Assembly (NCBI GenBank): GCA_013339895.1
Contig: JABACO010000002.1
Coordinates: forward strand, 17,825,697-17,889,696
DNA length: 64,000 nucleotides
Source: Ephydatia muelleri
Lineage: Eukaryota > Porifera > Demospongiae > Spongillida > Spongillidae
Reading direction: 5' to 3'
The notes beneath the pieces were generated by a model. That model saw only the letters and a program-made list of their open reading frames with translations. It searched no databases and was not told where the DNA came from. The stretch's first letter is position 1, and every line of letters starts with the position of its first letter. The position numbers and the translations under genes were made by a program. This document shows positions 13,301 to 23,175 of the stretch, one piece after another.

Positions 13301-16300
13301 ATTGGCCCTGACAACATTCATGCTCATCCTCCCGTACAGCTCATGGGTGACCACTGACTTTGACTTCCCCAATGATGTAGCCAAACGGGACCCAAGTTTG
13401 GAAAAGAAATCCCTAGCTGTCAAACCCCACGCCCCATAGAACTCCGCAACAACTGGGACACACACCCAACCCAAATCAGCGTGTTGGCTTTAAGCTTTCT
13501 CTCTTCGGTAGCCTTAACTCACTGCTGCACCAGCCGTCACTCCCGCTTCCAGAAGGGTAAGTGGGTTAAGCGGAGAAGTGACGGATAGGTCCAGAGCCGC
13601 AGGCTTGCCCATGCACCAGTGAGGGATGAGGATCTGCTGGACGTGTGTTGCTGTGGTCGGGAGTAAGGTTATGGCCTACTTCTAAATGGACACTAAGATC
13701 GGCACGGCGACAGGACTCGGCCACCATGTCGCGAAGCCTGTTATGACGATAGACAACATCCTCACCATGCTTGCATGTTGTGGCATGATGGCCGAGAGGA
13801 TCGAGGCTCTTTTCAGGACACAGCGCACATTGGGCATCACCAGAAGTGTCTAAACCTAGCCACCACTTGACAACAACTTGGAATTGTGATGGTTCAAGGT
13901 GGAGCCCCTGGCGCTCACATGGTGGCATTGATAACCAGGAGGCTGCATGAGGTGACGAGACGGACAGCAAACGAGCCTTATTCGCAACCGTAGAAGCTTC
14001 CACGAGGGAACTGAGAAGTTGGTTATCGAGCTTCTCTGATAACTTGCCCTGAGAGATAGCAGATGACAGGAAGTCCTCAACCTTTATGCTGTCCTCAGCG
14101 GGGACTACCCGATTAAACATGCCCACTGCATCAGACAAATGTTGGGAAGAGTCTGGGGCTAATCCTGAGGAACAAAGAAGAAATAAAGGCAGCGCTTGCA
14201 TGATGGGCGAGAGACCTTAAACCCAGGCCACCCCTGCTCAAGCTAAGTTGGGCCTGTTGCCAGGCAGCATCCGATGCATCAATGCCAGTAGTTGATGAGA
14301 AACACCGGTGAATATCCTCATCGAACAATTGCAAAGCCTTAAACGAAAGGGATGGGGGGGAGGGGGGGGGGGGGGGGGGTAGCACGAGCAATGTGATTTA
14401 GGCAACAAAAACCTCCACAAAGGCGAATTAGAATTAATGCCACATGGGGGTCAATTGCAGCAACCTCCTCAAGTTTAACTAGAAGTAATTTGGATCCAAC
14501 ACGCTTTGAAGAAATAAACGAGGCACAGAACTCTGCATCACCTATAGGGATTCCTAGAATTACAAAACATGCGTTGTTTGACTTAACAATCTGCTCTGGA
14601 AATCCCTCTAGGCGGTTATGACTGTAAATCTCACACTTGCCAACATTGATAAAAGCCCTAAAGTGGTGATATAACCCTCAGCAAAGCAGACCTTGGACCA
14701 GCTAGGACCCCATCATCTAAGTACCATGCATGGAGCAAACGGTGAGGGATCCCATAGAGTGCCACAACAATGCTTACTGTAGCACCAACGTACCCAAGGA
14801 AGTAACTCAGGAAAATGCTTTTCACACTCGGATAAGAGAATTTGACGAGAAGCTAGGTTAAAAGCATTCCTCATATCAACTTTGAGGAATCCAAAATCCT
14901 CGTCCATCCAATGCTTCTCAACACAAGATCTTACACTGTGTGCAATTTTCTCAGCTCCAAAAGGGCAAGCAACACCATACTGAAACGGATTAAAGAAATC
15001 CACAGCCTTTGTCTTCATTTCCACACACAGGCATTTTGCCGTCAACCTACGAAGAGACTCACCAACTGCAATAGGGCAGATATCTCCTGGTGAAGACGTA
15101 TTCAGGGCTGTGAGGTTGGCTCCAGCCAGGTAAACAGAAACCCTTTACCCAGTGCCATTATCTCTGATAATACCCCTGTATTGTTACATTGAGTGAAAAG
15201 GTTGCGGTTCCACCAAACAGTCAGATGTATTTGCCTGTAAAGATGACGACAGTACATAGGTCTGCATCTAGGGTGGTAGTAGTGGGACCATGTGAAGAGT
15301 TTGTGCACCCATATGGTCTTCTTGTTGTTCATTCTATCACAGATGCAGTCTCTGACCACACAAAGTCTGAACCATGTTTTGCACCAGTCACTGTGCATGA
15401 AAACGTGAGGGTAGGTATGTTGCACCCAATTGTTGATTGTGCTCAGGTGCAACCTGTTAGCAAGCTTCTAGACCTAAGCAGGCCATCAAGGTTACTATTG
15501 ATCAGATGACTTCAAGCTTAGCCCCTGGGGTTCGGGACAGAGTGACTGCACTGCTGTGGAAGTACCAAGACGTCATCGCCATAAATGATAATGATCTAGG
15601 ACATACCCAACAGCTAGGCCATTGCATCGACACGTCAGATGCACTACCTGTCCGCCAGCCTGCTAGACGACTACCATTTCACCAACATGTGCGAGTTAAT
15701 TGATCTGTTGTCCCAGGGAATCATTGAGCCATGTTGTGGGCCATGGGCATCGCCTATCATGTTAGTGAAGAAGAAAGACAGTAGCACTAGATTAGATTTC
15801 CATCGACATGTCAGATGCACACTCTTAACGGAACCTTACTTGGCATGCTGAGCATGGCGGTGAGGAAGGATGAACAGGGGTGGGACCTCCTCCTCCCAAC
15901 TCTGCTACTAGCCCATAGGACTAGTCATCATGCCACAACCAGATCCACACCATTCGAATTGATGATTGGTCATGACCCTCGTCTTCCTGAAGATGTGTTG
16001 TTCATGCAGCAAGCTCATGCACGAGTCCTGCAATACATGGAGCTCCAACAGCAACGACAGAAGGAGTATTATGATAAAGGTGTGACAGAGAAGACATATG
16101 CGGTTAGTGAGTTTGTATTTCTCCACAATCCAGCAGTTGGTGGAGGGTACTCCAAGAAGTTACACAAGCCATGGCAAGGGCCATTCTAGACTGTGGAAGT
16201 GCTAGGGCCATCTGTGTACAGAATAGCAGATTGTGTTAACCCCAAGAGGCAGAAAGTGGTGCATTTTAACAGGCTAAAGCCTGCCCCTGAGAGGCTGAAG

Positions 16301-19300
16301 CACCATCACCTGAGGTTATCCTGCGGCCATCCAACACCAAGACAGCAGGATAGCAAAATGTCATGAAGATACCCCTCCTGACCCTACAGCTGGTGATCAC
16401 AATGAAAATATTCAACCTTCCATTGTACCAATGCAGCCTGAGGATAGACAACCTGTCATTGGGCCAGCTCCAAATGTTCCAGGGCCAAGACTCTCAACCA
16501 GAGTCAGAAGGCCTACCATGCACTACGGTGATCCAGCTGAAATTCCTGATACCATACAAGATGAAGATCTCTTTGGTTGAAGGACACACTCTTGTAAAAG
16601 GGAGAGCAATGTGATGACTTAACTGCAGTTGCTAACTACCCAATTGATATACCTATTTAAAGTGAGACATTGCTATGTAAATGAGTCTGACTGCTTCCAT
16701 TCATATCCTAGAAATCTGAATCAGTCTTACATTTGCACAGCTAATATATCAGTCCAATTCATGTGCATCTACAGTTCTCACATTGACCTAATTTCAGACT
16801 AAATCATTGTTTCAAGTTATTAAAACTATTCATAGCTATTATTATATTTCATATATTAAATTACAATCAGTGTATTTATTAGAACCTTTACACAGTATTT
16901 TTTCCACATGATGCATTAAGATAAAGGGATGCATTGTTTATGGGTAGTTTTAAACACATACCGTCATTCGTCTTCTCCATCAATTCAAAGTACTTCATTC
17001 CTGAAGTGAGATGTGATAATAACTTCATTTCCTTCTAAAAAGGAACTTTGGTACAGCTATGCCATCAAATTGTTCTGGTTACCAACAGACTATGATGTTA
17101 CCATATTTTAATTCTTTGAATGCCAAATGCATATGTACATGCATTCTCATACAATCATGATCCTTAAAATTGCTTTGAATACCATAGCACATGTAAGTCA
17201 GTGCAATATACTGACATGCATGTAACCAAGGAGATGATACAGTAATATAAAATGTTTCAACCCATGGGGGGATCTTGTGTGTCATTATTACATTATTGCG
17301 CATTATTAACTAGCATGGATACATGGTTGTAACAACCCACACAGATTATGAACTGGCAAAAAGCCCGGAGGAGTGAACTGGCATTTTAAACATAATGCGC
17401 TACACTGATTTGGGTTTCGCATCCCTGCTCTGGAGTGATGTGTTAGTGAAGTCATGTGAATATATATTTGTTTCTTGAGAAGAAATTACAGTTGCAGTAA
17501 CCAAACAAGTCACTTGTACTTATATGGTTACAAGTGCAGCAAACATTGGCATGCATCTTGAAGCATTGTGATCAACACATTTGTTAGTTACACTACATGA
17601 ACTTGCATGAACTAGTGTCCAAAGAGTTAATGCATTTAATACACAATACATAAATAAGTCCTAAATCATATAGTACAAAAGACATAAAAGGAGTGAAATC
17701 TCAAGACTGAGAATGGGGAGGCTTAGGAGCCAGCTAAGCATATGAGGTCAATACAAGTGCACCCCATCTGGAAACTAGATAGTTATTTAGAAATGATGCT
17801 TTTGACATAGGCAACAAAAATTGATATCCCACAAATGTATATGATACATTTGTATGCATCAATATATGATACATTCATATTAAACTCTATCAAAGCAATA
17901 ACTCCAACTCAAGCAGCCTCTTGAATGATTGGAAACAAATCAAAGTGATGTACATGTTAATAATTTATTTTCATGCGATAAACAAAATAATAATATAATG
18001 GTTAATGTTTACTTAATTGTTTATGAAAACCAGATCAATCGTACATGGGTAATTCCAAGCAATACATACCTCTCCAATTTCTCTTGATCTTTTCTACAAT
18101 CATTTGCATATTTGATACTTCACTGTGTACATCCTGACAATCACAGCCATACTTTAATACCAAAGCTCTTAAAAGATTAATGTGACCTTCTGCACAAGCG
18201 TTATGAAGGATAGTCCTACCAAAAGCATCCTTGGTGTTGATGTCGCAGTGAAACTCATTGAGCAACAGCTCCAAGCACTCCACGCTACCACCGAAACCAA
18301 CACATGTAAAGGGTGTGTCACCATTCCTGTCCCTAGCATTGAGATCACAGCTGTACTTTGTGACCAGATGTACCACCATGGAAGTGTGGCCATTGCTGCA
18401 TGCATTATGAAGGATAGTCCTACCAATAGCATCCTTGGTGTTGATGTCACAGTGAAACTCATTGATCAACAGCTCCAAGCACTCCAAGCTACCACCTAAA
18501 CCAACACATGTAAAGGGTGTCTCACCATTCCTGTCCCTAGCATTGAGATCACAGCTGTACTTTGTGACCAGATGTACCACCATGGAAGTGTGGCCATTGC
18601 TGCATGCATTATGAAGGATAGTCCTACCAATAGCATCCTTGGTGTTGATGTCACAGTGAAACTCATTGATCAACAGCTCCAAGCACTCCAAGCTACCACT
18701 TAAACCAACACATGTAAAGGGTGTCTCACCATTCCTGTCCCTAGCATTGAGATCACAGCTGTACTTTGTGACCAGATGTCTCACCAGGGAGGTGTGGCCT
18801 TTGTTACATGCATTATGAAGGATAGTCCTACCAATAGCATTCTTGGTGTTGATGTCACAGTGAAACTCATTGATCAACAGCTCCAAGCACTCCAAGCTAC
18901 CACCTAAACCAACACATGTAAAGGGTGTCTCACCATTCGTGTCCCTAGCATTGAGATCACAGCTGTACTTTGTGACCAGATGTCTCACCAGGGAGGTGTG
19001 GCCTTTGTTACATGCATTATGAAGGATAGTCTGACCAATAGCATCCTTGGTGATGTCGCAGTGAAACTCATTGATCAACAGCTCCAAGCACTCCAAGCTA
19101 CCACCTAAACCAACACATGTAAAGGGTGTCTCACCATTCCTGTCCCTAGCATTGAGATCACAGCTGTACTTTGTGACCAGATGTCTCACCAGGGAGGTGT
19201 GGCCATTTACACATGCAATATGAAGGATAGTCCTACCAAAAGCACCCTTGGTGTTGATGTCGCAGTGAAACTCATTGATCAACAGCTCCAAGCACTCCAA

Positions 19301-22150
19301 GCTACCCCCTAAACCAACACATGTAAATTGTGTGTCACCATTCCTGTCCCTAGCATTGAGATCACAGCTGTACTTTGTGACCAGATGTACCACCATGGAG
19401 GTGTGGCCATTGCTGCATGCATTATGAAGGATAGTCCTACCAAAAGCACCCTTGGTGTTGATGTCGCAGTGAAACTCATTGATCAACAGCTCCAAGCACT
19501 CCACGCTACCCCCCTAAACCAACACATGTAAAGGGTGTCTCACCATTCCTGTCCCTAACATTGAGATCACAGCTGTACTTTGTGACCAGATGTACCACCA
19601 TGGAGGTGTGGCCATTGCTGCATGCATTATGAAGGATAGTCCTACCAAAAGCACCCTTGGTGTTGATGTCGCAGTGAAACTCATTGATCAACAGCTCCAA
19701 GCACTCCACGCTACCCCCTAAACCAACACATGTAAAGGGTGTCTCACCATTCTTGTCCCTAGCATTGAGATCACAGCTGTACTTTGTGACCAGATGTCGC
19801 ACCAGGGAGGTGTGGCCTTTTACACATGCATTATGAAGGATAGTCCTACCAAAAGCACCCTTGGTGTTGATGTCGCAGTGAAACTCATTGATCAACAGCT
19901 CCAAGCACTCCACACTACCACCGAAACCAACACATGTAAAGGGTGTCTCACCATTCGTGTCCCTAGCATTGAGATCACAGCTGTACTTTGTGACCAGATG
20001 TCTCACCAGGGAGGTGTGGCCATTGCTGCATGCCTTATGAAGGATAGTCCTACCAATAGCACCCTTGGTGTTGATGTCGCAGTGAAACTCATTGATCAAC
20101 AGCTCCAAGCACTCCACGCTACCCCCCTAAACCAACACATGTAAAGGGTGTGTCACCATTCCTGTCCCTAGCATTGAGATCACAGCTGTACTTTGTGACC
20201 AGATGTACCACCATGGAGGTGTGGCCATTGCTGCATGCATTATGAAGGATAGTCCTACCAAAAGCACCCTTGGTGTTGATGTCGCAGTGAAACTCATTGA
20301 TCAACAGCTCCAAGCACTCCACGCTACCCCCTAAACCAACACATGTAAAGGGTGTGTCACCATCATTGTCCCTAGCATTGAGATCACAGCTGTACTTTGT
20401 GACCAGATGTCTCACCAGGGAGGTGTGGCCATTGCTGCATGCATTATGAAGGATAGTCCAACCAATAGCACCCTTGGTGTTGATGTCGCAGTGAAACTCA
20501 TTGATCAACAGCTCCAAGCACTCCACGCTACCCCCTTGAACCAACACATGTAAAGGGTGTGTCACCATTCCTGTCCCTAGCATTGAGATCACAGCTGTAC
20601 TTTGTGACCAGATGTACCACCATGGAAGTGTGGCCATTGCTGCATGCATTATGAAGGATAGTCCTACCAATAGCATCCTTGGTGTTGATGTCACAGTGAA
20701 ACTCATTGATCAACAGCTCCAAGCACTCCAAGCTACCACCTAAACCAACACATGTAAAGGGTGTCTCACCATTCGTGTCCCTAGCATTGAGATCACAGCT
20801 GTACTTTGTGACCAGATGTCTCACCAGGGAGGTGTGGCCTTTGTTACATGCATTATGAAGGATAGTCTGACCAATAGCATCCTTGGTGTTGATGTCGCAG
20901 TGAAACTCATTGATCAACAGCTCCAAGCACTCCAAGCTACCACCTAAACCAACACATGTAAAGGGTGTCTCACCATTCCTGTCCCTAGCATTGAGATCAC
21001 AGCTGTACTTTGTGACCAGATGTCTCACCAGGGAGGTGTGGCCTTTTACACATGCATTATGAAGGATAGTCCTACCAATAGCACCCTTGGTGTTGATGTC
21101 GCAGTGAAACTCATTGATCAACAGCTCCAAGCACTCCAAGCTACCCCCTAAACCAACACATGTAAAGGGTGTGTCACCATTCCTGTCCCTAGCATTGAGA
21201 TCACAGCTGTACTTTGTGACCAGATGTCTCACCAGGGAGGTGTGGCCATTGCTGCATGCCTTATGAAGGATAGTCCTACCAATAGCACCCTTGGTGTTGA
21301 TGTCACAGTGAAACTCATTGATCAACAGCTCCAAGCACTCCAAGCTACCCCCTAAACCAACACATGTAAAGGGTGTGTCACCATTCCTGTCCCTAGCATT
21401 GAGATCACAGCTGTACTTTGTGACCAGATGTACCACCATGGAGGTGTGGCCATAGCTGCATGCATTATGAAGGATAGTCCTACCAAAAGCACCCTTGGTG
21501 TTGATGTCGCAGTGAAACTCATTGATCAACAGCTCCAAGCACTCCACGCTACCCCCTAAACCAACACATGTAAAGGGTGTGTCACCATCATTGTCCCTAG
21601 CATTGAGATCACAGCTGTACTTTGTGACCAGATGTACCACCATGGAGGTGTGGCCATTGCTGCATGCATTATGAAGGATAGTCCTACCAAAAGCACCCTT
21701 GGTGTTGATGTCGCAGTGAAACTCATTGATCAACAGCTCCAAGCACTCCAAGCTACCCCCTAAACCAACACATGTAAAGGGTGTCTCACCATTCGTGTCC
21801 CTAGCATTGAGATCACAGCTGTACTTTGTGACCAGATGTCTCACCAGGGAGGTGTGGCCATTGCTGCATGCCTTATGAAGGATAGTCCTACCAATAGCAA
21901 CCTTGGTGTTGATGTCGCAGTGAAACTCATTGATCAACAGCTCCAAGCACTCCACGCTACCCCCTAAACCAACACTTGTAAAGGGTGTCTCACCATTCGT
22001 GTCCCTAGCATTGAGATCACAGCTGACCAGATGTCTCACCAGGGAGGTGTGGCCATTGATGCACGCAGTACGAAGTATTTCATTCCGTTGTTCGGTTTCT
22101 TGTAATACATCGTTGGAAAAGTTTTCCAATCGTATGCATTGTTTCTCCAT
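4094..22150 (-). CDS. Gene A: ANK - 3 x death-like - Roc - COR - death domain protein (9 exons)
   Basis: Minus-strand gene whose exons, in transcript order, are 22150-18070, 17000-16962, 10464-10171, 9916-9626, 8951-8925, 8866-8582, about 7670-7041, 6277-4742 and 4359-4094. The protein would be about 2,480 residues: a short leader, about 39 ankyrin repeats, three death-like domains, a Roc GTPase (P-loop GSAGVGKT, G3 DSGGQ, G4 THKD), a COR region and a terminal death domain. Every intron is phase 1. ATG 22150 is chosen because the paralogue keeps the same Met with matching downstream residues. Roco proteins with ANK and death domains, such as DAPK1, act as cytosolic signalling scaffolds; no kinase domain is seen here. 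Three single-base insertions in the ankyrin exon and a changed acceptor at the Roc exon question whether it is functional as written. Confidence 0.75.
4742..6277 (-). CDS. Gene A exon 8: Roc C-half and COR region
   Basis: A 1536-nt exon with a single open frame of about 511 codons. It begins near NKEHLKMKWIHLIDSGGQPQ, which carries the G3-type DSGGQ motif. G4 follows (VVVIGTHKD). The later half (AWFGLEVLLHDLAHRKKREV through LYYPDVLPDVVFCNPQVLL) matches the COR domain of Roco proteins. The acceptor is TTTCAATAG and the donor GTAAGG. The paralogous exon in gene B (46150-47677) is about 90% similar by eye but frameshifted. Confidence 0.85.
6417..6975. repeat. 40-bp minisatellite, about 14 units (gene A Roc intron)
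   Basis: Tandem 40-bp units of AGGGGAGGACAGGGGCAGGG followed by CTGGAACACCTGCTAMACRK. It lies in the intron between the two Roc exons. Gene B has the same array with only about 6 units at 47815-48050, so copy number differs between the paralogues. Confidence 0.95.
7041..7670 (-). CDS. Gene A exon 7: Roc P-loop exon
   Basis: Encodes a charged helix (QNKRLNDEAKRLYDEAMKK), then KCLIHGSAGVGKTHVKHLLL with the Walker A P-loop near 7530-7553, then PPPELRISTGIADNPVRAV, and a Ser/Thr-rich linker to the donor GTAAGT at 7040. The 5' boundary is uncertain. Gene B has a clean TTTAG acceptor here, while gene A has TTTGA at the same place, so gene A may use the AG 12 nt inside the exon (start 7658), which keeps the frame. 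Confidence 0.75.
8582..8866 (-). CDS. Gene A exon 6: third death-like domain
   Basis: A 285-nt exon bounded by GGAACAG and GTAAGT. It reads DVENSLIEVVDTIAKLKDQW, then GLALKLDLSVVQKV, KVVTLWLRHDKVIPSWQELV and CLLHRLWGD. The WxxLGLALxL plus SWxxLV pattern is typical of death-fold exons in sponge and cnidarian receptor genes. Membership in the death superfamily is an inference from pattern only. Confidence 0.7.
8925..8951 (-). CDS. Gene A exon 5: 27-nt microexon
   Basis: TATTTCAG, then 27 nt, then GTGAGT. It adds a linker read as NTVSTIKL between two death-like domains and keeps phase 1 on both sides. The same microexon, same length, is present in gene B (49803-49829), which supports it being real. 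Confidence 0.7.
8952..9625. other. Intron of gene A, AT-rich, no gene seen
   Basis: Homologous to 49830-50496 in gene B with several small indels. No repeat array or exon is visible in either copy. Confidence 0.5.
9626..9916 (-). CDS. Gene A exon 4: second death-like domain
   Basis: A 291-nt exon bounded by ATTCTAG and GTATGG. It reads VQYSSTVCDELTPLHEKWYD, LGVKLQIDRKVLDGI, VVMEWLKLNSSLSCLPTWNH and LIKAIALMDEEEEAKKLQQ. The layout is the same as the other death-like exons. It joins its neighbours with phase 1 junctions. Confidence 0.7.
10171..10464 (-). CDS. Gene A exon 3: first death-like domain
   Basis: A 294-nt exon bounded by CTCTGCAG and GTTAGT. It reads PERVYDITHHIEPWYDIGFY, LGVKIPYLEDLKG, SRIMRWWLGGDRHMFDYFME and CWQTLVKAIAHPAGGDNV. 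It is nearly unchanged in gene B (51075-51368), which suggests recent duplication or constraint. Confidence 0.7.
10465..11129. other. Intron of gene A; empty site for two gene B insertions
   Basis: No gene seen. Around 10700-10740 the sequence is the uninterrupted version of the gene B site that carries two TA-flanked elements (51649-52476 and 52487-53257). Confidence 0.7.
11130..11890 (-). pseudogene. Ty3/gypsy aspartic protease fragment, decayed
   Basis: Minus-strand remnant related to 53690-54040. The protease core (a DLGSSVSL-like active-site stretch in the right-hand copy) lies around 11690-11760 and is split by small indels here. It points in the opposite direction to the RT/integrase fragments that follow on the plus strand, so it is either a separate insertion or an inverted piece of the same element. 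Confidence 0.6.
12224..12283 (+). repeat. 5' LTR fragment of decayed gypsy element
   Basis: Begins TGTAATGACTTAAC and ends ATTACA, immediately followed by TTGGTGTCAGAAGTGGG, which has the form of a tRNA primer-binding site. The start matches the 3' LTRs at 16610 and 55759, but about 100 bp of the LTR body is missing. Confidence 0.65.
12284..12800 (+). pseudogene. gag fragment of decayed gypsy element
   Basis: After the primer-binding site, a short ORF (12307-12522) and an overlapping frame reading MPKSVEEALRLATQQEAVER resemble the coiled region of a retrotransposon gag. Stops interrupt it soon after 12630. Its position between the LTR and the later RT fragments fits the gag slot. Confidence 0.55.
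12801..13239. other. Decayed retroelement sequence, no frame preserved
   Basis: Lies between the gag fragment and the nested retroelement. I see no long frame or repeat. Confidence 0.4.
13240..15095 (-). mobile_element. Nested retroelement: reverse transcriptase plus nuclease-like C-terminus
   Basis: Minus-strand element inserted inside the plus-strand gypsy remnant. Reading from 15045 downward, an RT segment includes DFGFLKVDMRNAFNLASRQI, with the metal-binding Asp of RT motif A. Later segments (13566-14201) contain a cysteine/histidine cluster ending HHATTCKHG, then LEVGHNLTPDHSNTRPAD, and finally a Trp/Arg-rich tail (13253-13474). The PDHS/RPAD...SP pattern resembles a PD-(D/E)XK-like endonuclease placed after RT, as in some non-LTR elements. 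Frameshifts and a G run (about 14350-14380) break it. A second copy of its 3' part is at 22690-23175. I cannot name the clade. Confidence 0.6.
15180..15800 (+). pseudogene. gypsy pol fragment: protease-RT linker and RT N-terminus
   Basis: Plus-strand frames read VAVPPNSQMYLPVKM in the linker between protease and RT, then MTSSLAPGVRDRVTALLWKY and LIDLLSQGIIEPCCGPWASP, with IMLVKKKDSSTRLDF, which is the conserved N-terminal RT block of Ty3/gypsy elements. The fingers and palm with YxDD are missing because the sequence jumps directly to integrase at about 15815. Confidence 0.75.
15815..16330 (+). pseudogene. gypsy integrase C-terminal fragment
   Basis: Reads WDLLLPTLLLAHRTSHHATT and later FVFLHNPAVGGGYSKK and HKPWQGPF, the end of a Ty3/gypsy integrase. 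It is collinear with 54890-55400 in gene B. A large internal deletion removes the rest of RT, RNase H and the integrase core. Confidence 0.75.
16610..16737 (+). repeat. 3' LTR remnant of decayed gypsy element
   Basis: Starts TGTGATGACTTAACTGCAG after a purine-rich tract and ends near TTGCA. It is homologous to 55759-55925 in gene B, which has about 35 bp more in the middle. Confidence 0.65.
16962..17000 (-). CDS. Gene A exon 2: 39-nt microexon
   Basis: TCACTTCAG, 39 nt, then GTATGT. It encodes MKYFELMEKTND between the ankyrin block and the first death-like domain, with phase 1 on both sides. It is conserved at the same size in gene B (56151-56189). Confidence 0.7.
17001..18069. other. Intron of gene A, AT-rich, no gene seen
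   Basis: Homologous to 56190-56811 of gene B with several indels, including a local duplication of about 90 bp present only in gene B. No exon or element is visible. Confidence 0.5.
18070..22150 (-). CDS. Gene A exon 1: about 39 ankyrin repeats in 68-aa double units
   Basis: The exon starts MEKQCIRLENFSNDVLQETE and then carries 19 near-identical 204-bp units, each encoding two 34-residue ankyrin repeats (ECLELLINEFHCDINTK... and SMVVHLVTKYSCDLNARD...). The last half-unit diverges (LLRALVLKYGCDCQDVHSEV) and the exon ends in a phase 1 donor, GTATGT. Ankyrin stacks bind protein ligands; the ligand is unknown. Frame is lost three times, each time by one extra base within or beside the G run of the LGGS motif (plus strand about 19509-19515, 20125-20131 and 20533-20537), and after the third the original frame returns. 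One unit also lacks one codon (near 19050). Confidence 0.85.
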
Positions 22151-22285
22151 ATCTTTGGTCGATGTAGTAGGACGATGTTTGATTATAATCTAACAATGAG
22201 CGATGTTTCGCTGACGTGCAGACCACGCCCAATAACAAGACTTTCACAGCCACGCCCCTTGGTTTAGTCGGAATACGCAGAGCTT
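22151..22285. promoter_or_regulatory. Shared upstream region of gene A and a divergent ORF
   Basis: A plus-strand ATG at 22196 heads a short frame homologous to the ORF at 63641 upstream of gene B. Here it is broken after about 24 codons. The short gap means any promoters or 5' UTRs must overlap. No TATA box is evident. Confidence 0.3.
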
Positions 22286-22393
22286 GTCTCGTACCCAGAC
22301 CCTTATTCCCGCAGCTGCGGATGAATTACATCACTACTATGTGGAAGAGGTGATGTAACCGCAGCTGCGGGATTAAGGGTCTGGGTACGAGAC
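22286..22393. mobile_element. MITE with GTCTCGTACCCAGACCC inverted ends
   Basis: A 108-bp near-palindrome: GTCTCGTACCCAGACCC at one end and its reverse complement at the other, with a second inverted pair (CCGCAGCTGCGG) inside. It is absent from the homologous place upstream of gene B (about 63750), so it inserted after the duplication. A relative is at 41109-41191. Confidence 0.8.
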
Positions 22394-22689
22394 ACATCTC
22401 TTGCGTATCGGCTGTAAAGAAAGGCTGATGAGTGTTGAAGTAAAAGATTAAGACCACAAAGTGCGCTGACTGTGTCTATTATGCCTAAGAGGTGCTCGAT
22501 CATCACAGGGGCGAGCATTCAGATCCAGTGTGATTGATCTGGCTGTTGCAGAAGCCAAGGTTCCCTCAGTATCTATTGTGTATTGGTGTATTTGACACTG
22601 TAGCTTAAAATTATCTCTGTTTATACATGGTCATTATTGATGAGCTTTACAAATATACAGTACATGTATAAAATACACATCAAACAGAC
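22394..22689. other. Gene A upstream flank, no gene seen
   Basis: The first 150 bp match 63755-63900 upstream of gene B. The rest is unassigned. Confidence 0.4.
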
Positions 22690-23175
22690 AGGTACGGTTC
22701 TACACTCTTCGGAGAATGGCTCTGGCATTTGCTCTAATCAAGCAGATGCTTAAGTTGGAGAACAGATAGAAAGAAGCCTGTAACTTTGGCAGGGACTTGT
22801 GGATTGCAAGCCGAGCAGCAACTTGTGACAAAAACAATGAAGCCTCTTTACCCCAAGCCCCATAGGAATCAACTGCTAGAGGGGTTGAGATCCACCCTAG
22901 AGCTGAACACTTTTCATCGTTGGCCTGGTGTTTCCTGCTCTCCGTTGCCTCAAGGACTGCACCAAACGTTGCTCCCGCTTCAGCTAAAGTTGAAGGGTTT
23001 AGCGGTGAGACAACAGAGATGTCCAGGGCCACGGGCCTCCCATGGTTCCAATTCTGCAACAGAATATCGGCAGGTCGTGACTGCGAATGGTCTGGAAAGA
23101 GCCCAGCGCCAACTTCAACTTGGACAGAAGCATGGCCACATCCAATGGCCAGTTCTTCTTGCTTCCTGAGGTGGC
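22690..23175 (-). mobile_element. Retroelement 3' fragment (nuclease-like domain)
   Basis: Minus-strand frames read HASVQVEVGAGLFPDHSQSR, then LQNWNHGRPVALDISVVSPL, ESRKHQANDEKCSALGW and a tail ending RANARAILRRV. This is the intact counterpart of the C-terminal part of the 13240-15095 element. The Asp and following residues of PVALDISVVSP and the ESRKH stretch are good candidates for a PD-(D/E)XK-like active site. It is 5' truncated, as is common for non-LTR insertions. Confidence 0.55.

Noticed and set aside
18182-20144. Plus-strand ORFs across the ankyrin array
   Set aside because: Antisense shadows of the ankyrin exon; they follow its 204-bp period.
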